Assembly (NCBI GenBank): GCA_964607765.1
Contig: CAZSNT010000222.1
Span: 1 to 14,450 of the forward strand
Length of the DNA: 14,450 nucleotides
Direction of reading: 5' to 3'
Source of the DNA: CAZSNT01 sp964607765
Lineage (GTDB): Bacteria > Verrucomicrobiota > Lentisphaeria > Oligosphaerales > JABHEG01
In this document: one piece after another, positions 1 to 7,523 of the stretch
Numbering within the stretch: the stretch's first letter is position 1
How the letters are laid out: each line of letters opens with the position of its first letter
Notes under the pieces: generated by a model
The model's database searches: none
What the model saw: only the letters and a program-made list of their open reading frames with translations
What the model was told of the DNA's origin: nothing
Made by a program: the position numbers and the translations under genes

Positions 1-65
1 AGGGAGACGAAGTAGGGAGACGAAGTAGGGAGACGAAGTAGGGAGACGAAGTAGGGAGACGAAGT
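1..65. repeat. 13-bp tandem repeat, five perfect copies
   Basis: Five identical head-to-tail copies of AGGGAGACGAAGT fill the first 65 bases, and the array may continue beyond the window edge. Directly after it (66-100) lies a looser repetitive stretch built from variants of CGCCTAAC. The array lies downstream of nikO, so it is 3' intergenic and no ORF depends on it. I see no hairpin plus T-run here that would terminate the nik operon. Confidence 0.97.
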
Positions 66-109
66 GCTACGCCTAACGACTAGCGCCTGACGCCTAACCA
101 ATCCCACCC

Positions 110-793
110 TCAGCAGGCACGGAGCTCGCCCTGCTCAAGCGTGGCCTGCCGTGTAGCAAGCTGCGTGAGGACTTCGGGCTCGTGGCTGACGATGAGCATT
201 GCCTGCGGCAGCTCGCGCAGCACGTCGTAGAGCCGTTCTCGTGCCGACTCATCCAGTCCGGCCGTGGGTTCGTCGAGCAGCAGCACATCGGGGGACATTG
301 CCAAGACGGTGGCGATGGCCACAAGGCGTTTCTCGCCGCCTGACAGCTTGTAGGTGACGCGGTCCTCGAATCCTGCAAGACCCACGCGTGTGAGCACATC
401 GGCGGCGGTCTGTCTTGCCTGTTGCGGCGAAAGGCCGAGGTTCAGCGGGCCGAAAGCGACATCCTCGAGCACAGTCGGGCAGAATAGCTGGTCATCGGCG
501 TTCTGGAACACGAGTCCAACTCGGCGTCGGACCTCGAGGAAGTCGCCCTCTCTGACCCGGGCTTGTCCGAATGCGCGGACCTGCCCCGCATGCGGCCTGA
601 GCAGTCCGACCAGCATGTGAAGCAATGTTGACTTGCCACCCCCATTCGGACCGGTGAGACCGAGCGTCTCGCCCGTCTGCAGCGCCATGTTCACGCCGCA
701 CAGGACTTCCGGTCGGTCATGGTAGGCGAAGTGCAGATCCCGCGTCTCGATCAGCGGTTCGGGTTGTGTAGTGGACTCGGCGGTCAGAGCCAT
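110..793 (-). CDS. nikO: ECF-type nickel/cobalt transporter ATPase NikO (CbiO family)
   Basis: Cytoplasmic ATP-binding subunit that powers the nickel ECF transporter. All ABC motifs are intact (numbering from the chosen start): Walker A GPNGGGKST at 48-56, Q-loop Gln97 in FQNADDQLF, signature LSGGEKRL at 150-157, Walker B VLLLDEP at 170-176 and switch His204 (VSHE). The length of 227 aa is near the lower end for the family. The frame is open upstream to 907, but the extra 38 residues are unlike any ABC N-terminus and lie inside nikQ. The ATG at 793 overlaps the nikQ stop by 10 nt, which suggests translational coupling. Last gene of nikKMLQO. CbiO (cobalt) and NikO (nickel) ATPases cannot be told apart by motif; the nickel assignment comes from nikR, nikK and nikL next to it. 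Confidence 0.93.
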   Translation of the reverse strand: MALTAESTTQPEPLIETRDLHFAYHDRPEVLCGVNMALQTGETLGLTGPNGGGKSTLLHMLVGLLRPHAGQVRAFGQARVREGDFLEVRRRVGLVFQNADDQLFCPTVLEDVAFGPLNLGLSPQQARQTAADVLTRVGLAGFEDRVTYKLSGGEKRLVAIATVLAMSPDVLLLDEPTAGLDESARERLYDVLRELPQAMLIVSHEPEVLTQLATRQATLEQGELRAC

Positions 794-1530
794 TCCATGA
801 CTCCCAGTAGAGCTGTGCCGCAGAGGCACACTGTTCCGAAGACGGCGTCCAACGGCCGCATACGGTAGGTTTCGAGGACGTAGAATCTGCCGCGGAATCC
901 GCGGCACTTCATGGCGTCGACAACGCGATCGGAGCGGTCCATGCTGCGAACAAGCAGCATGGCGACCAGGTATCCGAGGCTCTTGAGCGAGTGTCGGCTG
1001 CAGGTCGGGGTAAACCCACGCAGCTTCATGGCGTTGCGGAGTCGATGGTACTCAATGTGAATGGTCTCGATGTAGCGCACCATGAACAGGAACACGTGCG
1101 CGAATTTGCCGGGCACACCGAGCCGGGTCATGGCGAAGCCCAGCTCCGTAGGCTCCATGGTGACGATCAGAGCGCTACAGGCCAGCAGCACGGCGTTTGC
1201 TTTCATCGCGATGCGGATGGCCAACGCGGCCCCCTCGCGGCTCCAACTCAGAGGGCCGAGCCGACACAGGGCCGTTCCCGGCGTTGACAGAGGCACCAGA
1301 ATCAGCAGGCACAGGATGAATGCGTTGGCGCTCAACAGGCGCCGGAGCGTCGGCTTGTCGAACATCCTGGCGCAGGCCAGAAGGCCTGTTGCGGCTGCCA
1401 GACTCCAACCCAGCGTTGCACCCCCGTCGGCAGACACGGCAACCACAGCAAACAGCAGCAGCACGATCAGCCGCACCCGGGGGTCGATCCGGTGTATGAA
1501 CGTTTGACGTTGTTCGATGAATATGAGCAT
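784..1530 (-). CDS. nikQ: ECF-type nickel/cobalt transporter transmembrane subunit NikQ (CbiQ family)
   Basis: Inner-membrane T component that couples the ATPase NikO to the substrate-binding NikM. Of its 248 aa, the N-terminal half holds hydrophobic helices (about 19-34, 40-55, 68-82, 110-124), and the C-terminal half holds the two EcfT coupling motifs with the Ala-x-x-Arg-Gly pattern: AMKLRGF at 167-173 and AMKCRGF at 206-212. The N-terminus with HRIDPRVRL is typical of CbiQ. It starts 17 nt after the nikL stop without a strong Shine-Dalgarno sequence, and its end overlaps nikO by 10 nt. Metal specificity is inferred from context, not from this protein. Confidence 0.92.
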   Translation of the reverse strand: MLIFIEQRQTFIHRIDPRVRLIVLLLFAVVAVSADGGATLGWSLAAATGLLACARMFDKPTLRRLLSANAFILCLLILVPLSTPGTALCRLGPLSWSREGAALAIRIAMKANAVLLACSALIVTMEPTELGFAMTRLGVPGKFAHVFLFMVRYIETIHIEYHRLRNAMKLRGFTPTCSRHSLKSLGYLVAMLLVRSMDRSDRVVDAMKCRGFRGRFYVLETYRMRPLDAVFGTVCLCGTALLGVMEWL

Positions 1531-1547
1531 CTAGTCAGGGCGTCCGT

Positions 1548-2231
1548 TCACGACTTGCGCCGCTGGCGCGAGCCGAGGAAGTAGAAGGCGATTCCTGCCA
1601 GTCCCAGCAGGTACCCGACGCCGCCCAGAATGTCCTGCAGGCGGCGGCGATGCGTCAGCTCCTGCACGTCCCGGCGCAATGGTGTAATCTGACGGCTGAC
1701 CGCCTCGGCTACCGTCGCCTCCAGCCCGCCTGTGCCCGGAGCGTCAGCCGCTTCATGACTGGGCGTGGGACCGGCGGCTGAGCGGGGCGCACCGGAGGGA
1801 AGCGCACCGGCCTGAGCGCCACGTGAGGGCAGAGCCGAAGGCAGTTCCGCGGCGGTGACGCGGAACGTAGCCAGATGTCCGTCAGGCGTCCTGATCTCGA
1901 TCATGTGGTCGCACCGGCAGGAGGCCTGGAACGAGAATTCTCCATTCTCGTCCGTTTCGCCCCGGGCCAGCACCGTGCCGTCACCTGCGAGGGCCTGGAA
2001 CGAGACGCGTTTGGCACGCGCCCCGCTCCCGAGCCATGCGTATCCCGAGACAGTTGCACCTTCTGCGGCGGCAAAACACCTCAGCTGATGCGCACGGAGG
2101 GCGCTGCAGCAGACCAGAGCCAGCACCAGGAAGCGTACGGTCTGCAGCGTGTAACGCCGGCCCGGCTGGGAATGCCCCGCTTGAATGCACCAGGTCTGTT
2201 CCATTTTCGTCTCTCTTTCGAGGCCCTTCAT
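1548..2231 (-). CDS. nikL: Nickel ECF transporter accessory membrane protein NikL
   Basis: Auxiliary subunit found in nickel ECF systems that lack NikN. Layout of the 227 aa: N-terminal signal or membrane segment at about 30-47, an extracytoplasmic beta-rich domain at about 58-126 resembling a carboxypeptidase-regulatory fold (GETDENGEFSF), a Pro/Ala/Ser-rich linker at about 130-170, and a C-terminal helix followed by one membrane segment, DILGGVGYLLGLAGIAFYFL (200-219), which is the NikL-type ending as I recall it. The first ATG overlaps the nikM stop by 4 nt (ATGA). A second ATG at 2204 has a purine-rich stretch (GAGAGA) upstream and is an equally good start. A Cys pair at 105/107 and His109 might bind metal, but this is speculation. 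Confidence 0.82.
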   Translation of the reverse strand: MKGLERETKMEQTWCIQAGHSQPGRRYTLQTVRFLVLALVCCSALRAHQLRCFAAAEGATVSGYAWLGSGARAKRVSFQALAGDGTVLARGETDENGEFSFQASCRCDHMIEIRTPDGHLATFRVTAAELPSALPSRGAQAGALPSGAPRSAAGPTPSHEAADAPGTGGLEATVAEAVSRQITPLRRDVQELTHRRRLQDILGGVGYLLGLAGIAFYFLGSRQRRKS

Positions 2232-2878
2232 TGCGAGCTGACCGCACCCACAGGTTCCGTTGCTGAGCTCAACGGCGGCTCAAGAAGCTCCGGTCTGACC
2301 TGTCGCAGGAACGCTGCCGCGGCGCCGACGGCAACCGCTTCGATTGCCACGACAGGAATATGCACAATCAGAACCCCTTTGACGACCGCACTGTAGCCAC
2401 GCGGGTCGCTGAGGTGCAACGCTGCCGCCATCAGCAGGCAGCTCAGCACAACGGACAGGCCGCCGCCCAAAGCGCCCCAGCCGAATGCGTGACGGGAGCT
2501 TGTGCCGCTTCGGCAGGCGCGCGAGCAGAGCAGGTGACAGAGCACTGCGGGCACGGCCATCGTCAACAGGTTCGCGCCCCACGCGGTGAGCCCGCCGTAG
2601 GCCAGCAGTACGGCCTGAAGCAGCAGCGCCGCACCGAGCGCGGGAAATGCGGCCCAGCCGAGCAACAACCCTACCAGTCCATTCAGCAGCAGGTGCGCGC
2701 TGACCGGCCCGATGTTCACATGCACAAAGGACGCGACGAAGAACGCGGACGCCAGCAGCCCGACACGCGGGACACGTTCGAAGTCCAGCCGGTGCAGCCC
2801 AAACCCAACACCCCCGAGCGCCGCCACGTTGGTGGCGATCATGACTGGAGTTGACAGCACGCCGTCTGTAAGGTGCAT
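2228..2878 (-). CDS. nikM: Nickel-binding substrate-specific component NikM (CbiM family)
   Basis: Membrane S component that binds the metal ion. The protein begins MHLTDG; in characterised NikM/CbiM proteins the free N-terminus, His2 and a later His form the square-planar nickel site. The second family motif, FVHVNIGPVSAHLLLNGL (51-68), supplies His53 and His62. Hydrophobic helices cover most of the 216 aa, with a further conserved-type His173 near the last helix. The start is well supported because His2 must be the second residue. It lies 7 nt after nikK and overlaps nikL by 4 nt. NikM is not fused to a NikN domain, consistent with the separate NikK and NikL genes on either side. Confidence 0.92.
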   Translation of the reverse strand: MHLTDGVLSTPVMIATNVAALGGVGFGLHRLDFERVPRVGLLASAFFVASFVHVNIGPVSAHLLLNGLVGLLLGWAAFPALGAALLLQAVLLAYGGLTAWGANLLTMAVPAVLCHLLCSRACRSGTSSRHAFGWGALGGGLSVVLSCLLMAAALHLSDPRGYSAVVKGVLIVHIPVVAIEAVAVGAAAAFLRQVRPELLEPPLSSATEPVGAVSSQ

Positions 2879-2885
2879 CGGCAGG

Positions 2886-3659
2886 TCACTTCATGTCCAC
2901 GCATCGTACCCAGATGAGGGCGCCAAGCTCAACGTCAACCAACTCGCCGTCGGGGTTCATCAGCTTGCTGTCACCGTCGATCAGGGCAGCGAACGACCAC
3001 CACCCGGCCCGCGGCAGGGCGTAGGAAAAAGCGCCCGTTGCGTCCGCTTTGATCACCTGCGTGATGAAGGGATCGGCAGGCGGCGTGACACGGCTGTCCG
3101 CGTTCAGGTACTCCACCTCGATCTCCGCAAAGGGCACAGGCTTGCCATCGCGTCGGACGATGCCGCGGAAGGTGTTCCCCGTCCACAGTCCGTAGGGCCT
3201 GACCAGCGGCTCGATCTCGACCGGGAAGCCGATCGCCTCGTCCCAACCCGACTCCTCGCCAAACGCGTTGACCACTACTTTGGTGTAGTGGATGATCATC
3301 TTCCGCTCGGCCGGCTCCCAGTAAGGAGCGGGTTCGACATAGAACACGTGGTCGCCTGGGCTCCTTGCCGTGTACGAAGCCGTATAGGCTGTCTTACCGG
3401 ACAGCTGTCGTACTCGCAGCGAATCGAGCAGGTCGTGCCTTTCGCCACGCAGCATGACCCCGAACCGGACGGGTTCGCCCATGTCCATGACCGGCCCGTT
3501 CTCCATGGGGTGGGTGAAGCGGATGTCGAGGTCAACAGTCCGGCTCCGGGCGGGCACCAGGATGTCAGCGGACGGGACGAGAAGCTGGAAGTGTGCGCGG
3601 GTTCCGCTGCACACGAGGCAGAGCGCGGCGCACGTAGCGCGGAGAGGCCCGGCAGTCAT
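2886..3659 (-). CDS. nikK: Periplasmic nickel-transport accessory protein NikK (DUF4198 family)
   Basis: Predicted secreted protein of 257 aa that begins with a signal peptide (about 1-22) ending just before His23 in RAHFQLLVPS. The sequence FTHPMENGPVMDMGEPVRFG (48-67) is typical of DUF4198/NikK, with His50, Met58 and Met60 as possible metal ligands. A second beta-rich domain (about 170-257) resembles a carboxypeptidase-regulatory or Cna-B fold. In nickel ECF systems NikK is thought to work outside the inner membrane with NikM and NikL. First gene of the nik operon: AAGGAG lies 7 nt before the ATG, and the NikR-type operator sits immediately upstream of that ribosome-binding site. Confidence 0.88.
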   Translation of the reverse strand: MTAGPLRATCAALCLVCSGTRAHFQLLVPSADILVPARSRTVDLDIRFTHPMENGPVMDMGEPVRFGVMLRGERHDLLDSLRVRQLSGKTAYTASYTARSPGDHVFYVEPAPYWEPAERKMIIHYTKVVVNAFGEESGWDEAIGFPVEIEPLVRPYGLWTGNTFRGIVRRDGKPVPFAEIEVEYLNADSRVTPPADPFITQVIKADATGAFSYALPRAGWWSFAALIDGDSKLMNPDGELVDVELGALIWVRCVDMK

Positions 3660-3674
3660 GTTCAGGCTCCTTGG

Positions 3675-3703
3675 GGTATTACGGGTGCAAGAAACGTAAT
3701 ACC
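3675..3703. promoter_or_regulatory. Putative NikR operator (GTATTAC-N13-GTAATAC)
   Basis: A perfect 9-bp inverted repeat, GGTATTACG and CGTAATACC, is separated by 11 bp; written in NikR-box form it is GTATTAC-N13-GTAATAC. Known NikR boxes are dyads of this size and type (for example GTATGA-N16-TCATAC in E. coli and GTGTTAC-type dyads with shorter spacers in other groups). It lies between nikR and nikK, just upstream of the nikK ribosome-binding site and overlapping the -10 box, as expected for a nickel-dependent repressor site. Confidence 0.87.
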
Positions 3704-3729
3704 ATACCGAGCCGGGCCGCGCGATGCAA
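3701..3729 (-). promoter_or_regulatory. Putative sigma70 promoter of nikKMLQO
   Basis: On the minus strand TTGCAT (3729-3724) and TATGGT (3706-3701) are separated by 17 bp, a good -35/-10 pair. The -10 box shares three bases with the right arm of the NikR operator, and transcription would begin inside the operator. Bound NikR would therefore block RNA polymerase. Confidence 0.6.
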
Positions 3730-3743
3730 GGGGAAAGGCAGGA

Positions 3744-4160
3744 TCAGGCCAGGTCGTGTCCCGTCGAGCTGAAGGACAGTGCTGCGTGCAGCACGCCGCG
3801 CTGGCAGCGCAGCAGATCGGCTATCTTCTTGATCTCGCCGGCCGGGCCCTTGGTGAGGATCATCTCGGCGCAGTGGTGCGCATCCAGATGGACGTGAGTA
3901 CTGGCAAGCACGGCGTTGTGATGGTGGTGCTGCAGGTCGGTGAGGCGCTCGGTCAGGTTGTAGGCGTGGTGATCGTAGACGAGTGTGATAGTGCCGACCA
4001 CATCGTCATCCTCGCTCCACTGTTTCTCGACCAGTCGCTCGCGGATCATGTCGCGGATAAACTCTGAACGGTTGGTGTAGCTGCTCTCGGCGACCAAGGC
4101 CTCGAGCTGTTGGGCGAGCGGCCGTTCCAGTGAGAAGCTGAGTCGGACAAGGTCGTTCAT
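3744..4160 (-). CDS. nikR: Nickel-responsive transcriptional repressor NikR
   Basis: Ribbon-helix-helix repressor with a C-terminal ACT-like nickel-binding domain, 138 aa as usual. Residues 1-45 form the RHH domain (RLSFSLERPLAQQLEAL, then SEFIRDMIRERL). The metal domain keeps every high-affinity nickel ligand at the E. coli spacing: His78 (in QHHHH), His89, His91 (THVHLD) and Cys97, matching E. coli His76, His87, His89 and Cys95. It follows the TPR gene by 15 nt with an AAGGGGAG ribosome-binding site, so it is probably the last gene of the tonB operon. Its likely target is the operator 41 bp downstream. It could also respond to cobalt, but the conserved ligand set argues for nickel. Confidence 0.96.
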   Translation of the reverse strand: MNDLVRLSFSLERPLAQQLEALVAESSYTNRSEFIRDMIRERLVEKQWSEDDDVVGTITLVYDHHAYNLTERLTDLQHHHHNAVLASTHVHLDAHHCAEMILTKGPAGEIKKIADLLRCQRGVLHAALSFSSTGHDLA

Positions 4161-4175
4161 GGTGGCCGGCTCCCC

Positions 4176-6224
4176 TTACTCGATCATTCGTCGAACTTGT
4201 TCCAGGTAACGCTCGACGTATGTCTTGTGTTGAAGTTTCAGGGACTGCTCCAGCAGGCGTGCAGCTTTGGTGTAGTCGTCCTGTTCCACGGCGATCTGGG
4301 CTTGTCGCACCAAGGCCAGGGGCTTCTGCGCGGCGCTGACGCGTGCGGCACGCTTGTAATGGTCGAGGGCTTGTTCCAGTCTGCCCAAGCGCTGCAGCAC
4401 GCGTCCGGCCTCCATGAGCAGGTCGCCGTTCAGCGGGTCCTGCGCCAGCATTGTGGCGATGACACCCTCGGCTGCAAGAAAGTCCTGCTGCAGCACGGCA
4501 AGTCTCCCTTTGAGCAAGGCCAGCCGGGACTGCTGTCGGGGAATCATGTCGCCGTGCAGCCGGTTCAGCCGCTCGAGCAGCCGTTCGGCTTCGTGACCGT
4601 GCCCCAGCCGCAGCAGGCTGTCGGCAGCTCGCAGAAGCCTGTCCGCTCGTGCATCCGCGTCCGCGTTCGTCTCCAGGTACGCTTCCAGAGCTTCCCGGGG
4701 CAGATTCTGTTCGAGCAGGAGATCTCCCAGCGCGTGATGGGTTTCAGCCCCGGCGACGCCAAGGCGCCTGGCACACTCCAGGCTGGCTGTGGCTGAGGTG
4801 CTGTCGCCGCTTTCGAGGGCCGCCTTGGCGAGCAGACGCCAGACGTCGGCTTCGAGCGGCGTGCGTTCCGCCTGTCGCCTCAGCAGAGGGGCGGCCCGTT
4901 CCAGTTCGCCCTGATCCATGATCGCCCGTACCAGCCCCATGCGCACGTCAAGCGTATCGGCGCCCTGTGCCAGGGCGTTGCGATAGGCCGTTTCGGCCGC
5001 AGCCGGCCGTTCCAGGCAGCGATAGGCGAATCCCAGCAGCTCCCAGGTGCCGGCTGTCTCCGGGGCGCCGTGCCGCAGCAGCGCGAGCAGTTGGGCAACG
5101 GCTTTGCCGTAGTGTTGCTGTTCGAGGAGAATGCCCGCCAGCATTCGGCGATCGCTGTGGCATGTCGGGAAGCGTCGCAGCAGTTCGGTGAGCGCGGCGA
5201 CGCCCTTTGCCGTGTTCCCTAGCTGCAGGTGCAGTGCCGCTAGTGTTTGCCTGGCCTCGCGCCGGTCCGGGGCGATCTCGAGGACGTTTTCGAGTTCGGT
5301 TGCTGCCGCCTCGAACTTCTCCTGCTCAACGAGTTGCGAAGCGAGCGCGAGGCGCAGTTCGGCATCTTGCGGCGTTCGCCGCAGGAGCGTGCGGAAGTGG
5401 CCCGTTGCCGCAGCCGGCTGCCCGTGCTCCGCGTAGAGAGCTGCCAGGTTTCGCCGTGTCAGATCGCGTTCCGGGTCGATCGTGAGGAGTGTCTCCAGCT
5501 CGGCCGTTGCATCGCCGTGGCGGCCGCTTTTCAGGTGCAGACCAGCGAGATTCTGCCTGGCCTCCGTATCCCTGGGGTTGAGTTTGACCAACGCTTGCAG
5601 CTGTGCGAGCGCATCGCTGTCGCGGTTGCTGAGCAGATAGACGTTGGCGAGCATGCGCCGCGCCTGTTGGTCAGTCCCGTCCAGTCGGAGGATGTGCTCG
5701 AGCTGTCGCTCCGCGCTGCCGAACTCCTTCCGTTTCGCGTGGATGGCGGCCAGGGCAAGTCGGGTTGTCGGTTCGTCCACGCCTTGCTCGAGCAGGGCGG
5801 CGAACTCGCGCACGGCTGCCCCGTCCTTGCCCTGTCGGGCGAGCACGTTGGCCAGGTTCTTCCTGGCGCGGTGGAACTTCGGCAGGTGCGTGAGCGCCTC
5901 GGCAAAGGCGTTCTCCGCCTGCGGGAGCTGTTCGTTCTGGGCGTAGAGCACACCCAGTGAGTAGAGGAGGGCCGGGTTGGCGCTCGGACGCAGGGCTGCC
6001 TGCAGCGTTGCGATGGCCGCTTGGCTGTCCGTCGCGGACAACTCACGGGCGCGACTCAGCAGCTCGGCCTCTTCCCGGCTGACTTCGGGTTCGTCGGCGT
6101 CCGGCTTCGGGGCCGCCAGGCCGCCGACGCACAGGCCAAGCAGCAGCCAGCAGGCCAGCCACGCCCGGCACGCCGTGGCGAACGGGCAGCTACTGGGCCA
6201 GGATGCTGTTGGGGTTGGCATCAT
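4176..6224 (-). CDS. Periplasmic tetratricopeptide-repeat protein of the TonB2-type cluster
   Basis: A 682-aa protein with an N-terminal signal segment (about 19-38, LACWLLLGLCVGGLAA); no good lipobox precedes the Cys, so it is likely soluble in the periplasm or anchored by an uncleaved helix. From about residue 50 to the end it is a continuous run of roughly 34-residue TPR units (patterns such as LYSLGVLYAQNEQLPQAENA). TPR proteins commonly follow tonB in DUF3450/TtpC/ExbB/ExbD/TonB clusters, where they are needed for TonB2-dependent uptake in Vibrio; much of the known role is from that group. The gene begins one base after the tonB stop and has two adjacent ATG codons (6224 and 6221). At 682 aa it is longer than the roughly 400-aa TPR proteins I recall from gammaproteobacterial clusters. 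Confidence 0.85.
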   Translation of the reverse strand: MMPTPTASWPSSCPFATACRAWLACWLLLGLCVGGLAAPKPDADEPEVSREEAELLSRARELSATDSQAAIATLQAALRPSANPALLYSLGVLYAQNEQLPQAENAFAEALTHLPKFHRARKNLANVLARQGKDGAAVREFAALLEQGVDEPTTRLALAAIHAKRKEFGSAERQLEHILRLDGTDQQARRMLANVYLLSNRDSDALAQLQALVKLNPRDTEARQNLAGLHLKSGRHGDATAELETLLTIDPERDLTRRNLAALYAEHGQPAAATGHFRTLLRRTPQDAELRLALASQLVEQEKFEAAATELENVLEIAPDRREARQTLAALHLQLGNTAKGVAALTELLRRFPTCHSDRRMLAGILLEQQHYGKAVAQLLALLRHGAPETAGTWELLGFAYRCLERPAAAETAYRNALAQGADTLDVRMGLVRAIMDQGELERAAPLLRRQAERTPLEADVWRLLAKAALESGDSTSATASLECARRLGVAGAETHHALGDLLLEQNLPREALEAYLETNADADARADRLLRAADSLLRLGHGHEAERLLERLNRLHGDMIPRQQSRLALLKGRLAVLQQDFLAAEGVIATMLAQDPLNGDLLMEAGRVLQRLGRLEQALDHYKRAARVSAAQKPLALVRQAQIAVEQDDYTKAARLLEQSLKLQHKTYVERYLEQVRRMIE

Positions 6225-6225
6225 C

Positions 6226-7059
6226 TCACTTGAGCTCGAATCTGAGTTTCACCTGGACCTGTACGGGTACGGGCTGTCCATCCCTGATGCCCGGCTCGAA
6301 ACGCCAGCGCTGCACAGCGCGTCTCGCCGCCTGAACAAAGAGCTCGCCCGGCTCGGCGTCAACGACGCGGACCTCCGTCACCTTGCCCTCGGTCGACAGG
6401 ACAAAGGCCAGCTCCACAAAGCCCTCGATATTTCGCGCTTTGGCTCGGTATGGATACACGGGCGCGAGCTGCAGTGTGGGGCGCGGCGCCCGGTCCAACT
6501 GGTTGACAGCGAAGATCGCGGGGGCCGGATCGGGCTCGGGCTGTTCCGGCTCAACCGGGGCGACGTCCGGCTCGGCTGTTACGGCGAATGTGGTGTCCAT
6601 GTCAAGCGCGTACTGTGGCGTCAGTCCCGTCCCGCTCACCGAGCCGCGAACGGCCGCAAACGGCGTGAGCGCCCCGATCGCGAAGTCCGGCCTGAACTCG
6701 GGAGCCGGCAGGTCGAGAGTGACCGGCAGAGCGGCGGCAGGCTGCGGCGCGTGCTTGGGTTCCTCCAGCTTCGGCTTTTCTCGGGGCGCGCTGACCTCGG
6801 GGTCCCTGGCCGAGGCCGCGGGACGCCTGAAGCGTGGCAGTTCCCGCTGCGGCGGCACGGCCCGCGTCGTAGTCACGGTGCGCAGTGCCACCGTATCGGC
6901 GGCGGGCGCACGCAGAATCTCAGTGAACGGCAGCATGACGAACATGCAGGCGGTCAGGCCGGCGGCCAGCAGCACGGACAGCCAGGCGCGGCGCCGCGAG
7001 TCGCAGCCGACATAGACCAGCACTTCGCGGTCGAGGATGTTGGGTGTATCCGGGGTCAT
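6226..7059 (-). CDS. tonB: TonB-type energy transducer
   Basis: Inner-membrane-anchored protein that transfers proton-motive energy to outer-membrane receptors. The 277 aa comprise a short cytoplasmic N-terminus, one membrane helix (about 26-46), a Pro/Glu-rich periplasmic linker (about 67-190) and a C-terminal TonB domain (about 200-277) with VYPYRAKARNIEGFVELAF, the receptor-contacting YP motif, and the AVQRWRFEPG motif. The membrane helix lacks the His of the SxxxH motif of E. coli TonB; as I recall, TonB2-type proteins often lack it too. The ATG directly follows the exbD stop and the TPR gene begins one base after this gene, so the three are tightly coupled. No TonB-dependent receptor is in the window, so the substrate is not shown directly. 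Confidence 0.92.
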   Translation of the reverse strand: MTPDTPNILDREVLVYVGCDSRRRAWLSVLLAAGLTACMFVMLPFTEILRAPAADTVALRTVTTTRAVPPQRELPRFRRPAASARDPEVSAPREKPKLEEPKHAPQPAAALPVTLDLPAPEFRPDFAIGALTPFAAVRGSVSGTGLTPQYALDMDTTFAVTAEPDVAPVEPEQPEPDPAPAIFAVNQLDRAPRPTLQLAPVYPYRAKARNIEGFVELAFVLSTEGKVTEVRVVDAEPGELFVQAARRAVQRWRFEPGIRDGQPVPVQVQVKLRFELK

Positions 7060-7467
7060 CTACTCTCTCTGGGCCGCTATGCTGACCTGCCGTGCTCCGG
7101 CGAGCTTGCACTCATCGATGATGTCCACCACCACGCCGGCCTGAGCGGTCTGGTCGGCGAGCAGGATGACCGGCATGTCCTGGTCCTGAAGTGCCCGGGC
7201 AACCACTCCCCGAACGCCGTTCACCCCGATCGTCCGGCCGCCGTAGACCACGTCACCGCTGCCGGTCACCGCGATGAGGACGCTGTTTCTGTCCAGGTCC
7301 TCAGCCGTTGCTGCCGAGGGCTTCTGCACGTCCACGCCCGTCTCCTCGACGAATACGGTGGTCACCATGAAGAAAATAAGCAGAAGGAAGACCATGTCGA
7401 TGAGCGGGGACAGGTTGATATCCGCGCTCTCGCTTGTCTCAACGGTGATCTGTGAGAGCTGTTTCAC
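7060..7467 (-). CDS. exbD: ExbD/TolR-family proton-channel subunit
   Basis: Single-span inner-membrane protein that forms the proton channel with ExbB. The membrane helix INLSPLIDMVFLLLIFFMV (17-35) carries the essential Asp (Asp24), and the remaining residues form the periplasmic TolR-like domain ending AAQRE. At 135 aa the length is normal. The only usable start is GTG at 7467, which gives VKQLSQITVE; starting at the next Met would delete the catalytic helix. There is no Shine-Dalgarno sequence: four bases upstream the DNA becomes a heptamer repeat array. The array and palindrome separate it from exbB by 338 bp, in an operon where most other junctions are 0-26 nt. Its translation may therefore be weak or specially initiated. 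Confidence 0.93.
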   Translation of the reverse strand: MKQLSQITVETSESADINLSPLIDMVFLLLIFFMVTTVFVEETGVDVQKPSAATAEDLDRNSVLIAVTGSGDVVYGGRTIGVNGVRGVVARALQDQDMPVILLADQTAQAGVVVDIIDECKLAGARQVSIAAQRE

Positions 7468-7471
7468 GGTT

Positions 7472-7520
7472 GGTGTTCGGTGTTCAGTGTTCGGTGTTCA
7501 GTGTTCGGTGTTCGGTGTTC
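7472..7520. repeat. Heptamer tandem array A, 7 units of (A/G)GTGTTC
   Basis: Seven uninterrupted heptamers GGTGTTC or AGTGTTC in phase, in the order G G A G A G G at the first base. The array begins 4 bp upstream of the exbD GTG start codon and ends at the edge of a large palindrome. The same unit, in the same orientation, forms arrays B and C in this window. Confidence 0.97.
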
Positions 7521-7523
7521 AGT

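Noticed and set aside
794..907. N-terminal extension of nikO
   Set aside because: The extra 38 residues have no ABC homology, lie within nikQ, and the internal ATG at 793 fits the family length.
2712..4067. 451-codon plus-strand frame over nikM, nikK and nikR
   Set aside because: Antisense to three recognisable genes; its composition reflects GC-rich codon bias on the other strand.
5977..7455. 492-codon plus-strand frame over the TPR gene, tonB and exbD
   Set aside because: Antisense to clear TonB and ExbD sequences, with no signal or domain of its own.
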